DNA of 64,000 nucleotides from Planctomycetota bacterium (GCA_016795285.1 JAEUIC010000022.1:1-64000); one strand, 5' to 3'; counted from the stretch's first letter, positions 1 through 10,496 are shown. Notes: generated by a model from the letters alone, not told the origin. Numbers and translations are program-made.

Positions 1-16
1 CCGGCGTAGCGCCGCC

Positions 17-118
17 CGGTGCCGGGGAGTTTCCGTCCGGCTACGCGGGGAAATGCCCCGCTGTCGACAGGGCTGGAAACTCCCCGGCACCGGGAGGGAT
101 GGAAACTCCCCGGCACCG
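17..118. repeat. Three-copy 18-bp palindromic-element cluster
   Basis: An 18-base unit (ggaaactccccggcaccg) occurs directly at 75-92 and 101-118 and, inverted, at 17-34. The inverted copy could pair with either direct copy into a long hairpin. The loop contains a second small hairpin, with arms 45-50 and 56-61, and the perfect palindrome ctgtcgacag at 61-70. The cluster lies just downstream of kdsD on its strand, so it may act as a terminator or be a REP-like dispersed repeat. I see no other copy in the window. Confidence 0.6.
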
Positions 119-154
119 CGGCGGGGGAGGCGATGTGATCAGGGACGTGGTGGA

Positions 155-1153
155 TCAGACCAGGCCGACGCGCAGGAGGTCTTGCACGTCGAGGAGGCCG
201 GCGGGGCGACCGTCGTCGGTGACGACGAGGATCTGGTCGAACTGCCGCTCCTTCATGACGTGCAGCGCCTCGGTGGCGAGGTGGCTCGGGCCGATGGTCT
301 TCGGCGAGCGGGTCATCACCTCGTCGATGGTGTGCTTGGCCAGGTCGACCGCGCCGCCGCCCGACCACTGCACGACGTTCCGGCGCAGGTCGCCATCGGT
401 GTAGAAGCCGATCGCCCGCCCGCCGCCATCGACCACCGTCACCGCCCCCGCGCGCGTCGCCGTCATCGCGGTCACCGCGGCGAACAGGCTCGTCCCGCTC
501 GCCACCTCCGGGGCATCGCGCCCGCGCCGCATCACCTCGCCCACCGTCAGCAGCTTGCGCCCGAGCGCGCCCGCCGGATGGAAGCGCGCGAAGTCCTCGG
601 GCGAGAAGTTGCGCAGCCGCATCACCGTCAGCGCCAGCGCATCGCCGAGCGCCAGCATCACCGAGGTGCTGGTCGTCGGCGCCAGCCCGAGCGGACACGC
701 CTCGACCACCTTGCCGACGTCGAGCACCAGGTCGGCGTGCCGCCCGAGCGGGCTCTCGGGGTGGCCGGTCAGCGCGATCAGCCGCGCCCCGATCCGCCGG
801 ATCGGCTCGAGCAGCCGCACCACCTCGTCGGTCGTGCCCGAGAAGGAGAGCGCCAGCACGAGGTCCTGCTCGTCGAGCCGTCCGAGGTCGCCGTGCGCCG
901 CCTCCGCGGGGTGGAGGAAGTGGGAGCGCGTGCCGGTCGACGCCAGCGTCGCCGAGACCTTCGCCCCGACCAGCCCCGCCTTGCCCATCCCGGTGACGAC
1001 GACCATGCCGCGACAGCCGCGCAGCAGCTCCACCGCGCTCAGGAACGGCGCGCCGAGCTGCTCCGCGAGACGCGCGATGGCGCGCGCCTCCTGCTCGAGG
1101 ACGTCGCGAGCGGCGCGCAGCAGCGCCGGCGGGGACAAGTCGTTGTCGGCCAT
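155..1153 (-). CDS. kdsD: Arabinose-5-phosphate isomerase (KpsF/GutQ family)
   Basis: This enzyme interconverts ribulose-5-phosphate and arabinose-5-phosphate, the first step to Kdo for lipopolysaccharide or capsule. The 332-residue protein has the family's usual length and layout: an N-terminal SIS sugar-isomerase domain (about 35-170, with the VTGMGKAG and LSFSGTTDEV segments) and two C-terminal CBS domains (about 200-330, ending in a DVQDLLR-type CBS motif). The ATG at 1153 is chosen because it directly precedes the conserved helix and gives the family length; the frame stays open upstream but without homology. Presence of KdsD implies an outer membrane or a Kdo-containing polymer. Confidence 0.93.
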   Translation of the reverse strand: MADNDLSPPALLRAARDVLEQEARAIARLAEQLGAPFLSAVELLRGCRGMVVVTGMGKAGLVGAKVSATLASTGTRSHFLHPAEAAHGDLGRLDEQDLVLALSFSGTTDEVVRLLEPIRRIGARLIALTGHPESPLGRHADLVLDVGKVVEACPLGLAPTTSTSVMLALGDALALTVMRLRNFSPEDFARFHPAGALGRKLLTVGEVMRRGRDAPEVASGTSLFAAVTAMTATRAGAVTVVDGGGRAIGFYTDGDLRRNVVQWSGGGAVDLAKHTIDEVMTRSPKTIGPSHLATEALHVMKERQFDQILVVTDDGRPAGLLDVQDLLRVGLV

Positions 1154-1219
1154 GGTTCTCGTGCGGGAACGCGGCCACCGGGGCGCTTCGCGCGGGTTCC
1201 GGGGGGCGCAGGCGCGGCG

Positions 1220-1225
1220 TATGGT
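1220..1225 (+). promoter_or_regulatory. Putative -10 element (TATGGT) for the M50 protease gene
   Basis: TATGGT is followed two bases later by CCGCC, matching the recurrent motif seen before many genes here. A poor -35 (ttccgg, 1197-1202) lies 17 bases upstream. This is inference from sequence only. Confidence 0.35.
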
Positions 1226-1291
1226 AGCCGCCTCCCACGTTCCCCTGACCGGGCCGCGCGCGCCGCCGCCCGAGGAGTGCCCGTCGCCTTG

Positions 1292-2014
1292 ATGCCCGCC
1301 ATCTTCTTCGAGCCGGCGCGCTACGCGGCGATGGACGAGATCACGATCTCGAAGATCGTCTTCTTCGTGCTGCTGCTGATCTCGCTGTCGTTCCACGAGT
1401 ACGGCCACGCCTGGAGCGCGAAGCAGCTCGGCGACGACACGGCCGAGCGGCTCGGCCGCCTCTCGTTGAACCCGATCGTCCACATCGACCTGGTCTTCAC
1501 GGTGATCATGCCGCTGCTGATGCTGTTCGGCCCGCTGGCCGGCACGCCGATCGGCATCTGCGCGGCGAAGCCGGTCCCGGTGAACCCCTTCAACCTGCGC
1601 AAGCCGACGCGCGACATGATGCTCACGTCGGCGGCGGGTCCGGCGATGAATGTGGTGTTGGCGTTCTTCTTCACCGCCGCCTACTGGTTCCACGTCGAAG
1701 TGCGTGGCATCGCGTGGGACAAGCTGTCGTCGCTGATGATCATCCAGGCGATCCAGCTCAACCTGCAGCTCGCCGTCTTCAACATGCTCCCGATCCCGCC
1801 GCTCGACGGCCACCGGGTGCTGGGCTACTTCCTGCCGCCGCGGCTGCGCGAGGCCTACTACCGCATCGGCGCGGGCGGCGGCATCGCGATCCTGCTGCTG
1901 CTGATGTGGATGGGCGTCCTGAGCCAGATCCAGCGCCAGATCCTCTGGCCGCTCGGCGACCTGTGGGGTGCGCTGATGCCCGGCGGCATGTCGCTCTTCA
2001 GCTACGGCTACTGA
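1292..2014 (+). CDS. M50-family (site-2-protease-like) membrane zinc metalloprotease
   Basis: A 240-residue multi-pass membrane protein of the short site-2 protease / rhomboid-like S2P group. The zinc motif HEYGH is at residues 35-39 inside the first membrane helix, and the third ligand motif PPLDG is at about 170-173, so both catalytic halves are present. No PDZ or CBS domain is attached, unlike RseP or SpoIVFB-CBS forms. The ATG at 1292 is used; a second ATG at 1331 would also keep HExxH. The stop is only 7 bases before scpA, so the two are probably co-transcribed, an arrangement I recall from other bacteria. Substrate unknown. Confidence 0.88.
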   Translation: MPAIFFEPARYAAMDEITISKIVFFVLLLISLSFHEYGHAWSAKQLGDDTAERLGRLSLNPIVHIDLVFTVIMPLLMLFGPLAGTPIGICAAKPVPVNPFNLRKPTRDMMLTSAAGPAMNVVLAFFFTAAYWFHVEVRGIAWDKLSSLMIIQAIQLNLQLAVFNMLPIPPLDGHRVLGYFLPPRLREAYYRIGAGGGIAILLLLMWMGVLSQIQRQILWPLGDLWGALMPGGMSLFSYGY

Positions 2015-2021
2015 GCCCGCG

Positions 2022-3083
2022 ATGGACCACCACTTCGAGCTCGGCAACTTCGCGGGTCCGCTCGACCTCCTGCTCTACCTGGTGCAGAAGGAGGAGATGG
2101 ACATCCGCGAGGTGTCGCTGGTCCGCATCTGCGACCAGTACCTCGCCCACCTGAAGGACCTGAAGTCGATCGACGTCGACACCGCCGGCGAGTTCCTCGT
2201 CATGGCGACGACGCTGATGGCCATCAAGGCGCGGAGCCTCCTGCCGCGCGAGGAGGTCGACCTCGCCCGCGAGCTCGACCCCGAGGAGGAGCTGATCCAG
2301 CGGCTGCTCGAGTACCGGCAGCTGAAGGAGGTCACCCGCATCCTCGATCGCCGCTCGGCGGGCCGCGACCTGATCCACCAGAGCCGCCCGCAGGTGACCG
2401 ACGCCGGCGTGCCGCTCGAGGAACTCGGTCTGTGGCATCTGGTCGAGGCGTTCCGCAAGGTCCTCGCCGACACCGGCCTCGATCAGCAGGCCGGCAAGAC
2501 GATCGTCGCCGACCGGCCGCTCTCCGACTACATCGGCGACCTGCTCGGTGCGTTGCGCGCGTCGCCGCGCATGGCGTTCCACGAGGTCTTCAAGGCCGAC
2601 ACCACGCGCATCGACCTGATCGGCCACTTCCTCGCCGTGTTGGAGCTGATGCGCGCCCGCCTGATCCGCGCGATCCAGGAGACGGCGTTCGGCGAGATCG
2701 TCATCGAGGCGCTGCGCGAGATCCCCGACCAGTGGGAGCCGGCCGCCGAGCTGTGGACGACCAAGGCGCCGAGCGAGGAGGAGCTGAAGTCCGCGCCGAC
2801 CAGCCTCGCCATGCACGGCGAGGAGGACGAGGAGGCGCAAGCACTCGCCGAAGCGCGCGCCGAGGTCGAGCGCGTCGCCACCACCCCGCGCGCGCCGAAG
2901 GGGACCGCGGCCGCGCCGCCGCCGGAGCCGGCCGCCGCGCCGGAGCATGAGCCAGCCGCCGCGCCGGAGCCGGCGGCGCTCGAATCCGACGCGCCAGCCG
3001 AGGGCGCGGCGCCGAGCGAAGCGACCGACGCCGCCGCACCCATCGCCGACGTCGAGGCGGCGGAGGACGCGCCCGGTCGTTGA
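2022..3083 (+). CDS. scpA: Segregation and condensation protein A (kleisin)
   Basis: ScpA is the kleisin that bridges SMC heads in the bacterial condensin and helps chromosome segregation. The N terminus (FAGPLDLLLYLVQ, then DIREVSLVRICDQYL) and the C-terminal winged helix around 190-240 are typical. The protein is 353 residues, about 100 longer than usual, because of an Ala/Glu/Pro-rich low-complexity tail from about residue 265. The usual partner scpB does not follow; the next gene starts 22 bases after the stop and belongs to a different operon. Confidence 0.92.
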   Translation: MDHHFELGNFAGPLDLLLYLVQKEEMDIREVSLVRICDQYLAHLKDLKSIDVDTAGEFLVMATTLMAIKARSLLPREEVDLARELDPEEELIQRLLEYRQLKEVTRILDRRSAGRDLIHQSRPQVTDAGVPLEELGLWHLVEAFRKVLADTGLDQQAGKTIVADRPLSDYIGDLLGALRASPRMAFHEVFKADTTRIDLIGHFLAVLELMRARLIRAIQETAFGEIVIEALREIPDQWEPAAELWTTKAPSEEELKSAPTSLAMHGEEDEEAQALAEARAEVERVATTPRAPKGTAAAPPPEPAAAPEHEPAAAPEPAALESDAPAEGAAPSEATDAAAPIADVEAAEDAPGR

Positions 3084-3090
3084 GTCGCGC

Positions 3091-3096
3091 TACGAT
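3091..3096 (+). promoter_or_regulatory. Putative -10 element (TACGAT) of the MoxR operon
   Basis: TACGAT is followed by CGCCGCGCC and then the ATG at 3106, nine bases after the hexamer. A transcript starting 6-8 bases downstream of a -10 would be essentially leaderless, which fits the absence of a ribosome binding site. No -35 is recognisable. Confidence 0.4.
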
Positions 3097-3105
3097 CGCC
3101 GCGCC

Positions 3106-3744
3106 ATGCGGAACGCAGCCCGGCCGTCCGCGAATGCCCTCCCTTGCCTCGCAACCGACTCCGTCGAAACGCCGGAGCAGTTGCGCGAGCGCGCCCGCAC
3201 GATCCTCGCGGAAGGGGACTACCAGGTCGAGCTGCCCGCCGCCCGCGAGCCCGGCGAGCCGATGCACTTCGGGGAGCTGCCGGAGTTCGTCGGCTGGCTC
3301 GTCATCGCGGTCGCCGCGGCCATCGTCCTCAGGGTGATCGTCCGCCTGGTGCGCGAGCGGCTCGCCGCGCGCACCGCCGCCGCGCCGCCCGCTCGCCCGG
3401 CGCACCCCGAGCCGCCGGTCGCTGCTCCCGTCGCCTCCGCCCTCTTGCCCACGGCTCACCTCGATCCGGCCGCGCTGGCCGCCGCCGGTCGCTTCGACGA
3501 GGCGATCCACGCGCTGCTGCTCGATGCACTGCAGGGCCTCCTCGCGCGCGTGCGTCCGCAGCCACCGCCGGGCCTCACCGCGCGCGAGCTGGTGCGCTTC
3601 GGGCCGGCCCGCGTCACCGCGCCGCTCGAGGAGCTGGTCCGGCTGGTCGAGGCGGGTCGCTACGCGCTGCGGGCGCTCGGCGACGCCGACTTCGCCGCGG
3701 CGCAGCAGCTGCGCGATGCGATCGGCGCGGAGGCGACCGCGTGA
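3106..3744 (+). CDS. DUF4129-type membrane protein of the MoxR operon
   Basis: A 212-residue protein with one clear membrane helix (about residues 65-85), a proline/alanine linker, then a C-terminal domain containing GRFDEAIHALLLDAL and LTARELVR, as in DUF4129 proteins found next to MoxR ATPases. The function of the family is not established. The ATG at 3106 has no Shine-Dalgarno sequence and sits just behind a putative -10 element. Its stop overlaps the next start (GTGA), so it is the first gene of a six-gene, translationally coupled operon ending at 9165. Confidence 0.7.
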   Translation: MRNAARPSANALPCLATDSVETPEQLRERARTILAEGDYQVELPAAREPGEPMHFGELPEFVGWLVIAVAAAIVLRVIVRLVRERLAARTAAAPPARPAHPEPPVAAPVASALLPTAHLDPAALAAAGRFDEAIHALLLDALQGLLARVRPQPPPGLTARELVRFGPARVTAPLEELVRLVEAGRYALRALGDADFAAAQQLRDAIGAEATA

Positions 3745-5013
3745 GCGGAACGGAGCCGACCGCGACCGCAGACGAGCTGCTCCACGCCAGCGAGAGCCGC
3801 GTGCCGCGCTGGACGAAGGTGCTGGTCGTGATCGGCGCGCTGTCGCTGCTCGGCGGCCTCGCGCTGTCGCTGCTGCAGCGCGAACTCGGCTGGATCGAGA
3901 GCCACGGCGCCGACGGCTACTCGCGCTCGGCGCTCGGCCATTCGGCATGGATCGAGCTGCTGCGCGACCAGGGCTTCGATGTCCGGCAATCGCGGCGCCC
4001 TCTGGCCGATCGGATCGGGCCGGACGACGGCGGGATCGTCGCCGAACCGAAGCCGCGCAGCGCCCTCTCGCACTTCGACGACGAGCCGGAGCTCGACGAC
4101 GCCGACGGCTGGGCCGCGGTCGATCTGCCGCTGCTGGTGGTGTTGCCGCGGCGCGAAGCGGTGGCCGCCGAGCGCGGGCGCGTCGTGTACGTGGACGAGT
4201 TCGAGAAAGACGACGTCGAGCGCGTGGCGCGCCGCGCGCTCGGCGATCTCGGCGACGTCGGCGAGGGGGCAGTGCAGCGCGTGGCCGCACCGGTTCGCTG
4301 GACCCGCAACACGCTCGGCCTCGAGCCCGACCTGCCGCTGCCGCAGCTGCTGACGTCGAGCGAGCTCGAGCCGCTGGTCGCCTGCGAGCACGGCATCCTG
4401 ATCGGCCACACGCGCGGCCATCCGTCGCGCATCGTGCTGGCCGATCCCGACCTCATCGCCAACCACGGACTCGGCCGCGGCGACAACGCGGCGCTCGCGG
4501 TCGCGCTGGTCGAGCTGCTCGGGATCGATGGGACGCTCTGGTACGACGAGGTCGCCCACGGCTTCACCGCGACGCCGAGCTCCTGGGCCGAGCTCTTCCA
4601 GCCGCCGCTGCTCTGGATCACGCTGCACGCGCTGGCCGGCGCGCTGCTGCTCGCCTGGAGCGCGTCGATCCGCTTCGGCTCGCCGCGGCCGCCGCGTCCC
4701 GCGTTCGGCGCCGGGAAGCGGGCGCTGATCGAGAACGTCAGCGAGCTGATGGAGGCGGGCGGCCACGCGCTCCACTCGACGCGCCGCTACGTCGACGAGC
4801 TGCTCCGCCAGCTCGCCGCCGCGCTGCACGCGCCGCCGAGCCTGCGCGGCATCGCCCTCGCCGCCTGGCTCGCCGAGCGGATCGCCGACCCCGCGCTGCG
4901 CGCCGATCTGCAAGCGCTGGTGCGCGACGTCGGCAACCGCGAACCGCAACGATCCCCGGAAGCGGCGCTCGCGATCGCGCGCCGCGCCCATCGCCTGAAG
5001 GAGGCCGTGCTGC

Positions 5014-5027
<14 letters not shown>
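3741..5027 (+). CDS. DUF4350 domain protein
   Basis: A 428-residue protein with an N-terminal membrane helix (about 27-45), an extracytoplasmic DUF4350-like region beginning [20 protein letters not shown], and a second helix at about 290-310 followed by a cytoplasmic C-terminal helical domain. DUF4350 proteins routinely accompany MoxR and DUF58 proteins; their role is unknown. The GTG start overlaps the previous stop by four bases, and the stop lies 14 bases inside the following MoxR gene, indicating tight coupling. Confidence 0.75.
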
Positions 5028-5966
<939 letters not shown>

Positions 5967-5970
<4 letters not shown>

Positions 5971-7283
5971 TCCAGCCGACGCGACGCGCCCTGCTGCTGC
6001 TCACCGCCCTCTTCCCGCTGGCGCTGCTGCCGGCGCTCTTCGACGGGCGCGGGCGCGGCGGATGGGCGGCGGGCATCGTCGCCTTCGCGCTCGCGCTGGC
6101 CGTCGACCTGCTCCAGAGCCGGCGCGCGCGCGGCTTCTCGCTCACCGTCGAGCTCCCGCCGCAGCTCTTCGTCGGCGATCCCGATCCGATCGAGGTGACC
6201 GTGACCACCGCAGCCGCGGGCGCGCCGGCCGGGATCGCGCTGCGACTCGAGGCGAGCGAGGAGATCGAGGCGCCGCCGACGGTGCAGCTGCGGTTCGACG
6301 GCGAGGGCAGCGCGCACGCGACGCTGCGCCTGGCGCCGCGCCGGCGCGGGGTCGCGACGTTGCGCGAGGCGTGGCTGCGCTGGAGCGGGCCGCTCGGGCT
6401 GATCGAGCGCAGCGCCCGCCATCCGCTCGCGCGCGAGATCGCGATCGTCCCCGACGTGCGCGCGGTGCGGGCGGCGGCGATCGCGCTGGCCCGCCGCTCG
6501 CCGGCGGCCGGCCGCAAGATCGAGCGCTTCCAGGGCGACGGCTCGGAGTTCCAGGCGCTGCGCGACTTCGTGCCCGGCCTCGACCCGCGGACCCTCGACT
6601 GGAAGGCGACCGCACGCCACCGCAAGCTCCTCTGCCGCGAGCTGCGCGCCGAACGCAACCACCCGCTCGTCCTCGCGTTCGACACCGGCCACCGGATGCG
6701 CGAGCCGATCGACGGCGTCTCGCGCCTCGATCGCGCCATCAACGCGGCGCTGCTGCTCGGCTACGTGGCGTTGCGCGCGGAGGATCGCGTCGCGCTCTTC
6801 GCGTTCGACTCGGCGGCGCGCGCGTTCCTGCCGTTCGTCGCCGGCGCCGCGCAGTTCGACCGGCTGCGCGCGGCTGCCGCCGAGCTCGAGGCGACCACCG
6901 AGGAGAGCAACTACACGCTCGGGTTGAGCGAGCTGTCGCGCCACCTGCCGCGCCGCTCGCTGGTGGTGCTCTTCACCGACTTCGCCGACGCGATCGGCGC
7001 GGAGCTGCTGGTCGACAACGTCGGCCGCCTGGCGCGCCGCCACGTCGTCCTGCTGGTCGCCGTGCGCGACGACGAGCTCGACCGCATCGCCGCCGCGCCG
7101 CCCGCCACGGAGCGCGCGCTCCACGACGCCGTGACCGCGACCGAGCTGATCCGCGAGCGGGCGCGCGTCCTGGAGCAGGTGCGCCGGCTCGGCGTGCTGG
7201 TGCTCGACGCGCCGGCGGCCGCGGTCCGCGCCGGCCTCATCGACCGCTACCTCGAGGTGCAGCGCCGGGAGCTCGTCGCATGA
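5967..7283 (+). CDS. DUF58 / von Willebrand-like protein
   Basis: A 438-residue protein with two N-terminal membrane helices (about 5-50), a beta-rich extracytoplasmic section, and the DUF58 signature ([19 protein letters not shown] then [15 protein letters not shown]) at about 190-230, followed by a vWA-like fold. Family members are the usual partners of MoxR; the biochemical role is unknown. It overlaps its neighbours by four bases on both sides. Confidence 0.88.
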
Positions 7284-8272
7284 GCGTGCTCCGCTTGCGC
7301 AGCGCCCGCTTCCGCGCCGAGCGCGAGAAGCGCTGGCGCGAGCTCGACGGCCTGGTGCGGGTGGCCGAGCGCGAGGGCGTGCGCGCGCTGAAGCCCGACC
7401 AGCTCGCGCGACTGCCGGCGCTCTACCGCGCCGCGCTGGCGTCGCTGTCGGTGGCGCGCGCGATCGCGCTCGACCGCCAGCTCGTCGGATGGCTCGAGAA
7501 CCTGTGCCAGCGGGCGTACTTCATCGTCTACGGCACGCGCCACCTGCTCGGCGAGACGGTGGGCCGCTTCCTCCTCCGCACGTTCCCCGCCACCGTCCGC
7601 CGTCTCGGCCGCCACCTGCTGCTGTCGGTCGCGTTCATGTTCGGCGCGGCCGTCGCGGCCTTCGTCGCGACGCGCGCCGACCCGGAGCGCTACTTCACCT
7701 TCGTCGATGCCGAGATGGCGCAGGCGCGCAGCTACGACTCCTCGGCGGAGGAGCTGCGCGAGACGCTCTACTCCGACGGCGGCAAGGGGTTCCTCGCCAC
7801 GTTCGCGAGCTACCTCTTCGCCCACAACTCGCGCGTCACGCTGCTCTGCTTCGCGCTCGGCTTCGCGTTCGGCGTGCCGACCTTCCTGCTGCTGGTGATG
7901 AACGGCCTCGTGCTCGGCGCGATGTCGGCGCTCTTCGTCGACAAGGGGCTCGGCGTCGACTGGTTCGGCTGGATCCTGCCGCACGGCGTCACCGAGCTCT
8001 TCGCCATCTGCCTCGGCGGCGCGGCGGGGCTGCGGCTCGGCCAGCTGGTCGCCTTCCCCGGCGAGGGGACGCGGCGCGAGGAGCTCGCGCGCGGCGGGCG
8101 CGAGGCCGGGGCGCTGGCGGTCGGGGCGGTGGCGATGCTGGTCCTCGCCGCGCTCATCGAGGGGTTCTTCCGGCAGCTCGTCCACTCGATCGAGGTGCGC
8201 TACGGCGTCGCGCTGCTCACGGCGGGCGCGTGGGCGATCTACTTCGGCGTCCGTCGCGAGCGCAGCGCATGA
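7280..8272 (+). CDS. SpoIIM-like (stage II sporulation protein M) membrane protein
   Basis: A 330-residue protein with a soluble helical N terminus and about five membrane helices from residue 110 on. The central segment (FASYLFAHNSRV, then GFAFGVPTFLLLVMNGLVLG and ILPHGVTELFAI) matches the SpoIIM/DUF95 family. In MoxR operons this family co-occurs with RDD proteins; no sporulation role is implied. It overlaps the previous and next genes by ATGA. Confidence 0.85.
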   Translation: MSVLRLRSARFRAEREKRWRELDGLVRVAEREGVRALKPDQLARLPALYRAALASLSVARAIALDRQLVGWLENLCQRAYFIVYGTRHLLGETVGRFLLRTFPATVRRLGRHLLLSVAFMFGAAVAAFVATRADPERYFTFVDAEMAQARSYDSSAEELRETLYSDGGKGFLATFASYLFAHNSRVTLLCFALGFAFGVPTFLLLVMNGLVLGAMSALFVDKGLGVDWFGWILPHGVTELFAICLGGAAGLRLGQLVAFPGEGTRREELARGGREAGALAVGAVAMLVLAALIEGFFRQLVHSIEVRYGVALLTAGAWAIYFGVRRERSA

Positions 8273-9165
8273 GCGCGCCGCCGACGTTGAGGGTCGGGAC
8301 GGTCGAGAACCCGCGCAGCGTCCGCACGCTGCTGACGCCGGAGGGGATCGCGCTGCCGGTGACGCTGGCCGGCGCCGGCGATCGACTGCTGGCGATCTTC
8401 GTCGATGCGCTCCTCATCGCGGCCGTGCTGCTGGTGCTGGTGGTCGTGGCGATCTTCCTGCCGAGCAAGCTGGGCGCGCCGGTCGTGATCCTCGGCATCT
8501 TCGCTTGCGGCTTCGTCTACTTCCCGTGGGCGGAGCTGCGCTGGCAGGGGCGCACGATCGGCAAGCGCGTCGCGCAGCTGCGCGTCATCGACCGCGCGGG
8601 CGGTCGCCTCACCGCGCGCGCCATCGTGGTGCGCAACCTCACGCGCGAGGTCGAGATGCTGCTGCCGCTGGTGGTGGCCTTCAGCGGTGATCGGCTGATC
8701 GAGGATGCGCCCGGCTGGGTCGGCGTGGCGAGCTTCGCGTGGATCGTCGTGATGGGAGCGATCCCGCTGCTCAACAAGGACCGCCAGCGGATCGGCGACC
8801 TGTTGGCCGGCACGGTGGTCGTCCACTCCCCGAAGGCGGCGCTGCTGGTCGACCTGAGCGACGTGGCGCAGCGCGACGGACCGAGCGCCGTCGCCGCCGC
8901 GGCCGAGTACTCGTTCAGCGCGGAGCAGCTCGGCCACTACGGCGAGTACGAGCTCGAGGTCCTCGCCGACGTGCTGCGCTCCGATCGGAGCGATCGACGC
9001 CAGGCGCTCGGCGCCATCTGCGAGCAGGTCCGCAAGAAGATCGGCTGGCCCGGCGATCAGGGGGTCGACCCGCACCGCTTCCTGCTGGCCTTCTACGCCG
9101 CGCAGCGCGCCCACCTCGAGCAGCGCCTCCTCTTCGGCAAGCGCAAGCGCAGCAAGCGCGGCTGA
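8269..9165 (+). CDS. RDD-family membrane protein
   Basis: A 298-residue protein. Residues about 30-180 form an RDD domain (AGAGDRLLAIFVDALL with the Arg-Asp pair, then GRTIGKRVAQLRVID and DRQRIGDLLAGTVVV). A soluble helical C-terminal part of about 100 residues follows and ends in a very basic tail. RDD proteins are proposed transporters or membrane partners in MoxR/SpoIIM clusters. It is the last gene of the operon; a convergent gene ends 13 bases away. Confidence 0.85.
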   Translation: MSAPPTLRVGTVENPRSVRTLLTPEGIALPVTLAGAGDRLLAIFVDALLIAAVLLVLVVVAIFLPSKLGAPVVILGIFACGFVYFPWAELRWQGRTIGKRVAQLRVIDRAGGRLTARAIVVRNLTREVEMLLPLVVAFSGDRLIEDAPGWVGVASFAWIVVMGAIPLLNKDRQRIGDLLAGTVVVHSPKAALLVDLSDVAQRDGPSAVAAAAEYSFSAEQLGHYGEYELEVLADVLRSDRSDRRQALGAICEQVRKKIGWPGDQGVDPHRFLLAFYAAQRAHLEQRLLFGKRKRSKRG

Positions 9166-9178
9166 GCGAGCGCGGCGT

Positions 9179-9958
9179 TCAGGCGAAGACGCGCGCCAGT
9201 TCGTGGACGTCGACGCCGTCCTTCAAGGCGCGCAGGTCGTGGTAGACGACCGCGGAGAGCGTCGCGGTCAGGGTTCCGACCAGCACGCCAACCACCACCT
9301 CCGCCGGGAAATCGAGTTCGAAGGCGTAGCTCAGTCCGAACGTGGCGATGGCGAAGAGGATCCCGGCCACGAGCCCGATCAGGAGGTTGGCGAGGAAGAT
9401 CCGCTTGCGGCAGTCCTTCGTCAGCGCGAGGCTGCGCCGGATCGCGGCGATCGGGCCGAGCGACTCGACGACCACGGCGCCGGTGGAGGCGGCGAGCATC
9501 GTCGCGATCACCGCGTTGGCGATGTTGAGGAGGAGCGAGCTGCCGGTGACCAGGGAGCCGCCCCCGTCAGTGTCGGCGACGGCGGCGAGGAGGATCGGCA
9601 GGATCACGAACGCGGCGGTGACGAATCCCACCAGCAGCAGCGGCACGAAGCGCCGGATGCCGACCTGGAGAGCCGTGCCGAGCGACGCCGGCTCGCGCAT
9701 CAGCCGCTTGAAGGCGATGAAGAGCACGAAGCCCGCCAGCACGACGCTGCAGGCCGTGTCGATCAGCTGCGCGAAGAGGGACTCGAGCGTGGAGAACTCG
9801 ATGCGCTCGCGTTGGATCCAGTTCCAAGCGAACGCGGGCGCCAAGGCGACCAGTGCGAGCGGCAGCGTCTTCGGAAGCGTCGCGATCCAGGTCGCCAACG
9901 TCCGCGAGACGGTGGATCCGACCCTGAATTCGCGATCGGAGCGGGTGAGCGTCGCCAT
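9179..9958 (-). CDS. Polytopic membrane protein, family uncertain
   Basis: A 259-residue protein with about six hydrophobic segments and a Thr/Arg-rich cytoplasmic N terminus. The pattern of long Ala/Val/Leu helices with a central GPIAAIRRSLALTK segment resembles the membrane domains often annotated glycerophosphodiester-phosphodiesterase-like, but I cannot name it. The ATG at 9958 is preferred to an upstream ATG at 10021 because the extra residues are not hydrophobic and overlap an AT-containing leader. Confidence 0.6.
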   Translation of the reverse strand: MATLTRSDREFRVGSTVSRTLATWIATLPKTLPLALVALAPAFAWNWIQRERIEFSTLESLFAQLIDTACSVVLAGFVLFIAFKRLMREPASLGTALQVGIRRFVPLLLVGFVTAAFVILPILLAAVADTDGGGSLVTGSSLLLNIANAVIATMLAASTGAVVVESLGPIAAIRRSLALTKDCRKRIFLANLLIGLVAGILFAIATFGLSYAFELDFPAEVVVGVLVGTLTATLSAVVYHDLRALKDGVDVHELARVFA

Positions 9959-10034
9959 GGGTTCCCCATCGAGTCCGGGCAGGACGGACCGATGAGATAG
10001 CGCCGCGGCGCGCGCCTGCAACCGTGGTTTCTCC

Positions 10035-10496
10035 CTACGCGCCTCGCAGCAGCTCGAGCGCGATCCACGCGCGCGCGCTCCACGCGATCGTGCGCACCCA
10101 GTTGGTCGCGACCAGGCGGTCGATCGCAGCCCGGTCGAATCCGCGGGCGAGGCGCGCGTGGAGCGGCACCTGCAGGAAGGCGGTCGACGCGACGTGGACC
10201 ACGACCAGCGCGACGCCGAGCGTCTCGAGCGTCGCCGCCGCGCCGCTCCGCCACGCGCGCGCGAGCAGCAGCGCGGCCGTCACCGCCTCGATCGCCATCA
10301 GCGGCAGCACGAGCCAGCCGATCCGCGTCGAGTGGGAGCGGTGGTAGCGACACCACTGCTCGGGCGCGACCTGCGCGAAGAGCGGGTAGTGGACCAGCTG
10401 CACCGTCCAGATCAGCCCGGTCAGCAGCAGCGTCGCCGCCGCGTGCACGGCCGGCAGCAGCGGCCCGTCGGCCAGCGCGGCGAGTGGCGCGCTCAT
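10035..10496 (-). CDS. Conserved four-helix membrane protein
   Basis: A 153-residue protein with four membrane helices. The segment IWTVQLVHYPLFAQV followed by CRYHRSHSTRIGWLVLP is typical of a small uncharacterised family related to DUF1772. The start overlaps the stop of the upstream gene (ATGA at 10493-10496), so both are made from one message and may work together. Function unknown. Confidence 0.65.
   Translation of the reverse strand: MSAPLAALADGPLLPAVHAAATLLLTGLIWTVQLVHYPLFAQVAPEQWCRYHRSHSTRIGWLVLPLMAIEAVTAALLLARAWRSGAAATLETLGVALVVVHVASTAFLQVPLHARLARGFDRAAIDRLVATNWVRTIAWSARAWIALELLRGA

Noticed and set aside
74..118. CRISPR-like short repeats ending near GAAAC
   Set aside because: The spacing between copies is only 8 bases, one copy is inverted, and no cas genes are present.
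53..1291. Long plus-strand frame leading into the M50 protease
   Set aside because: It is antisense to kdsD, rich in Arg/His repeats typical of shadow frames in high-G+C DNA, and has no homology.
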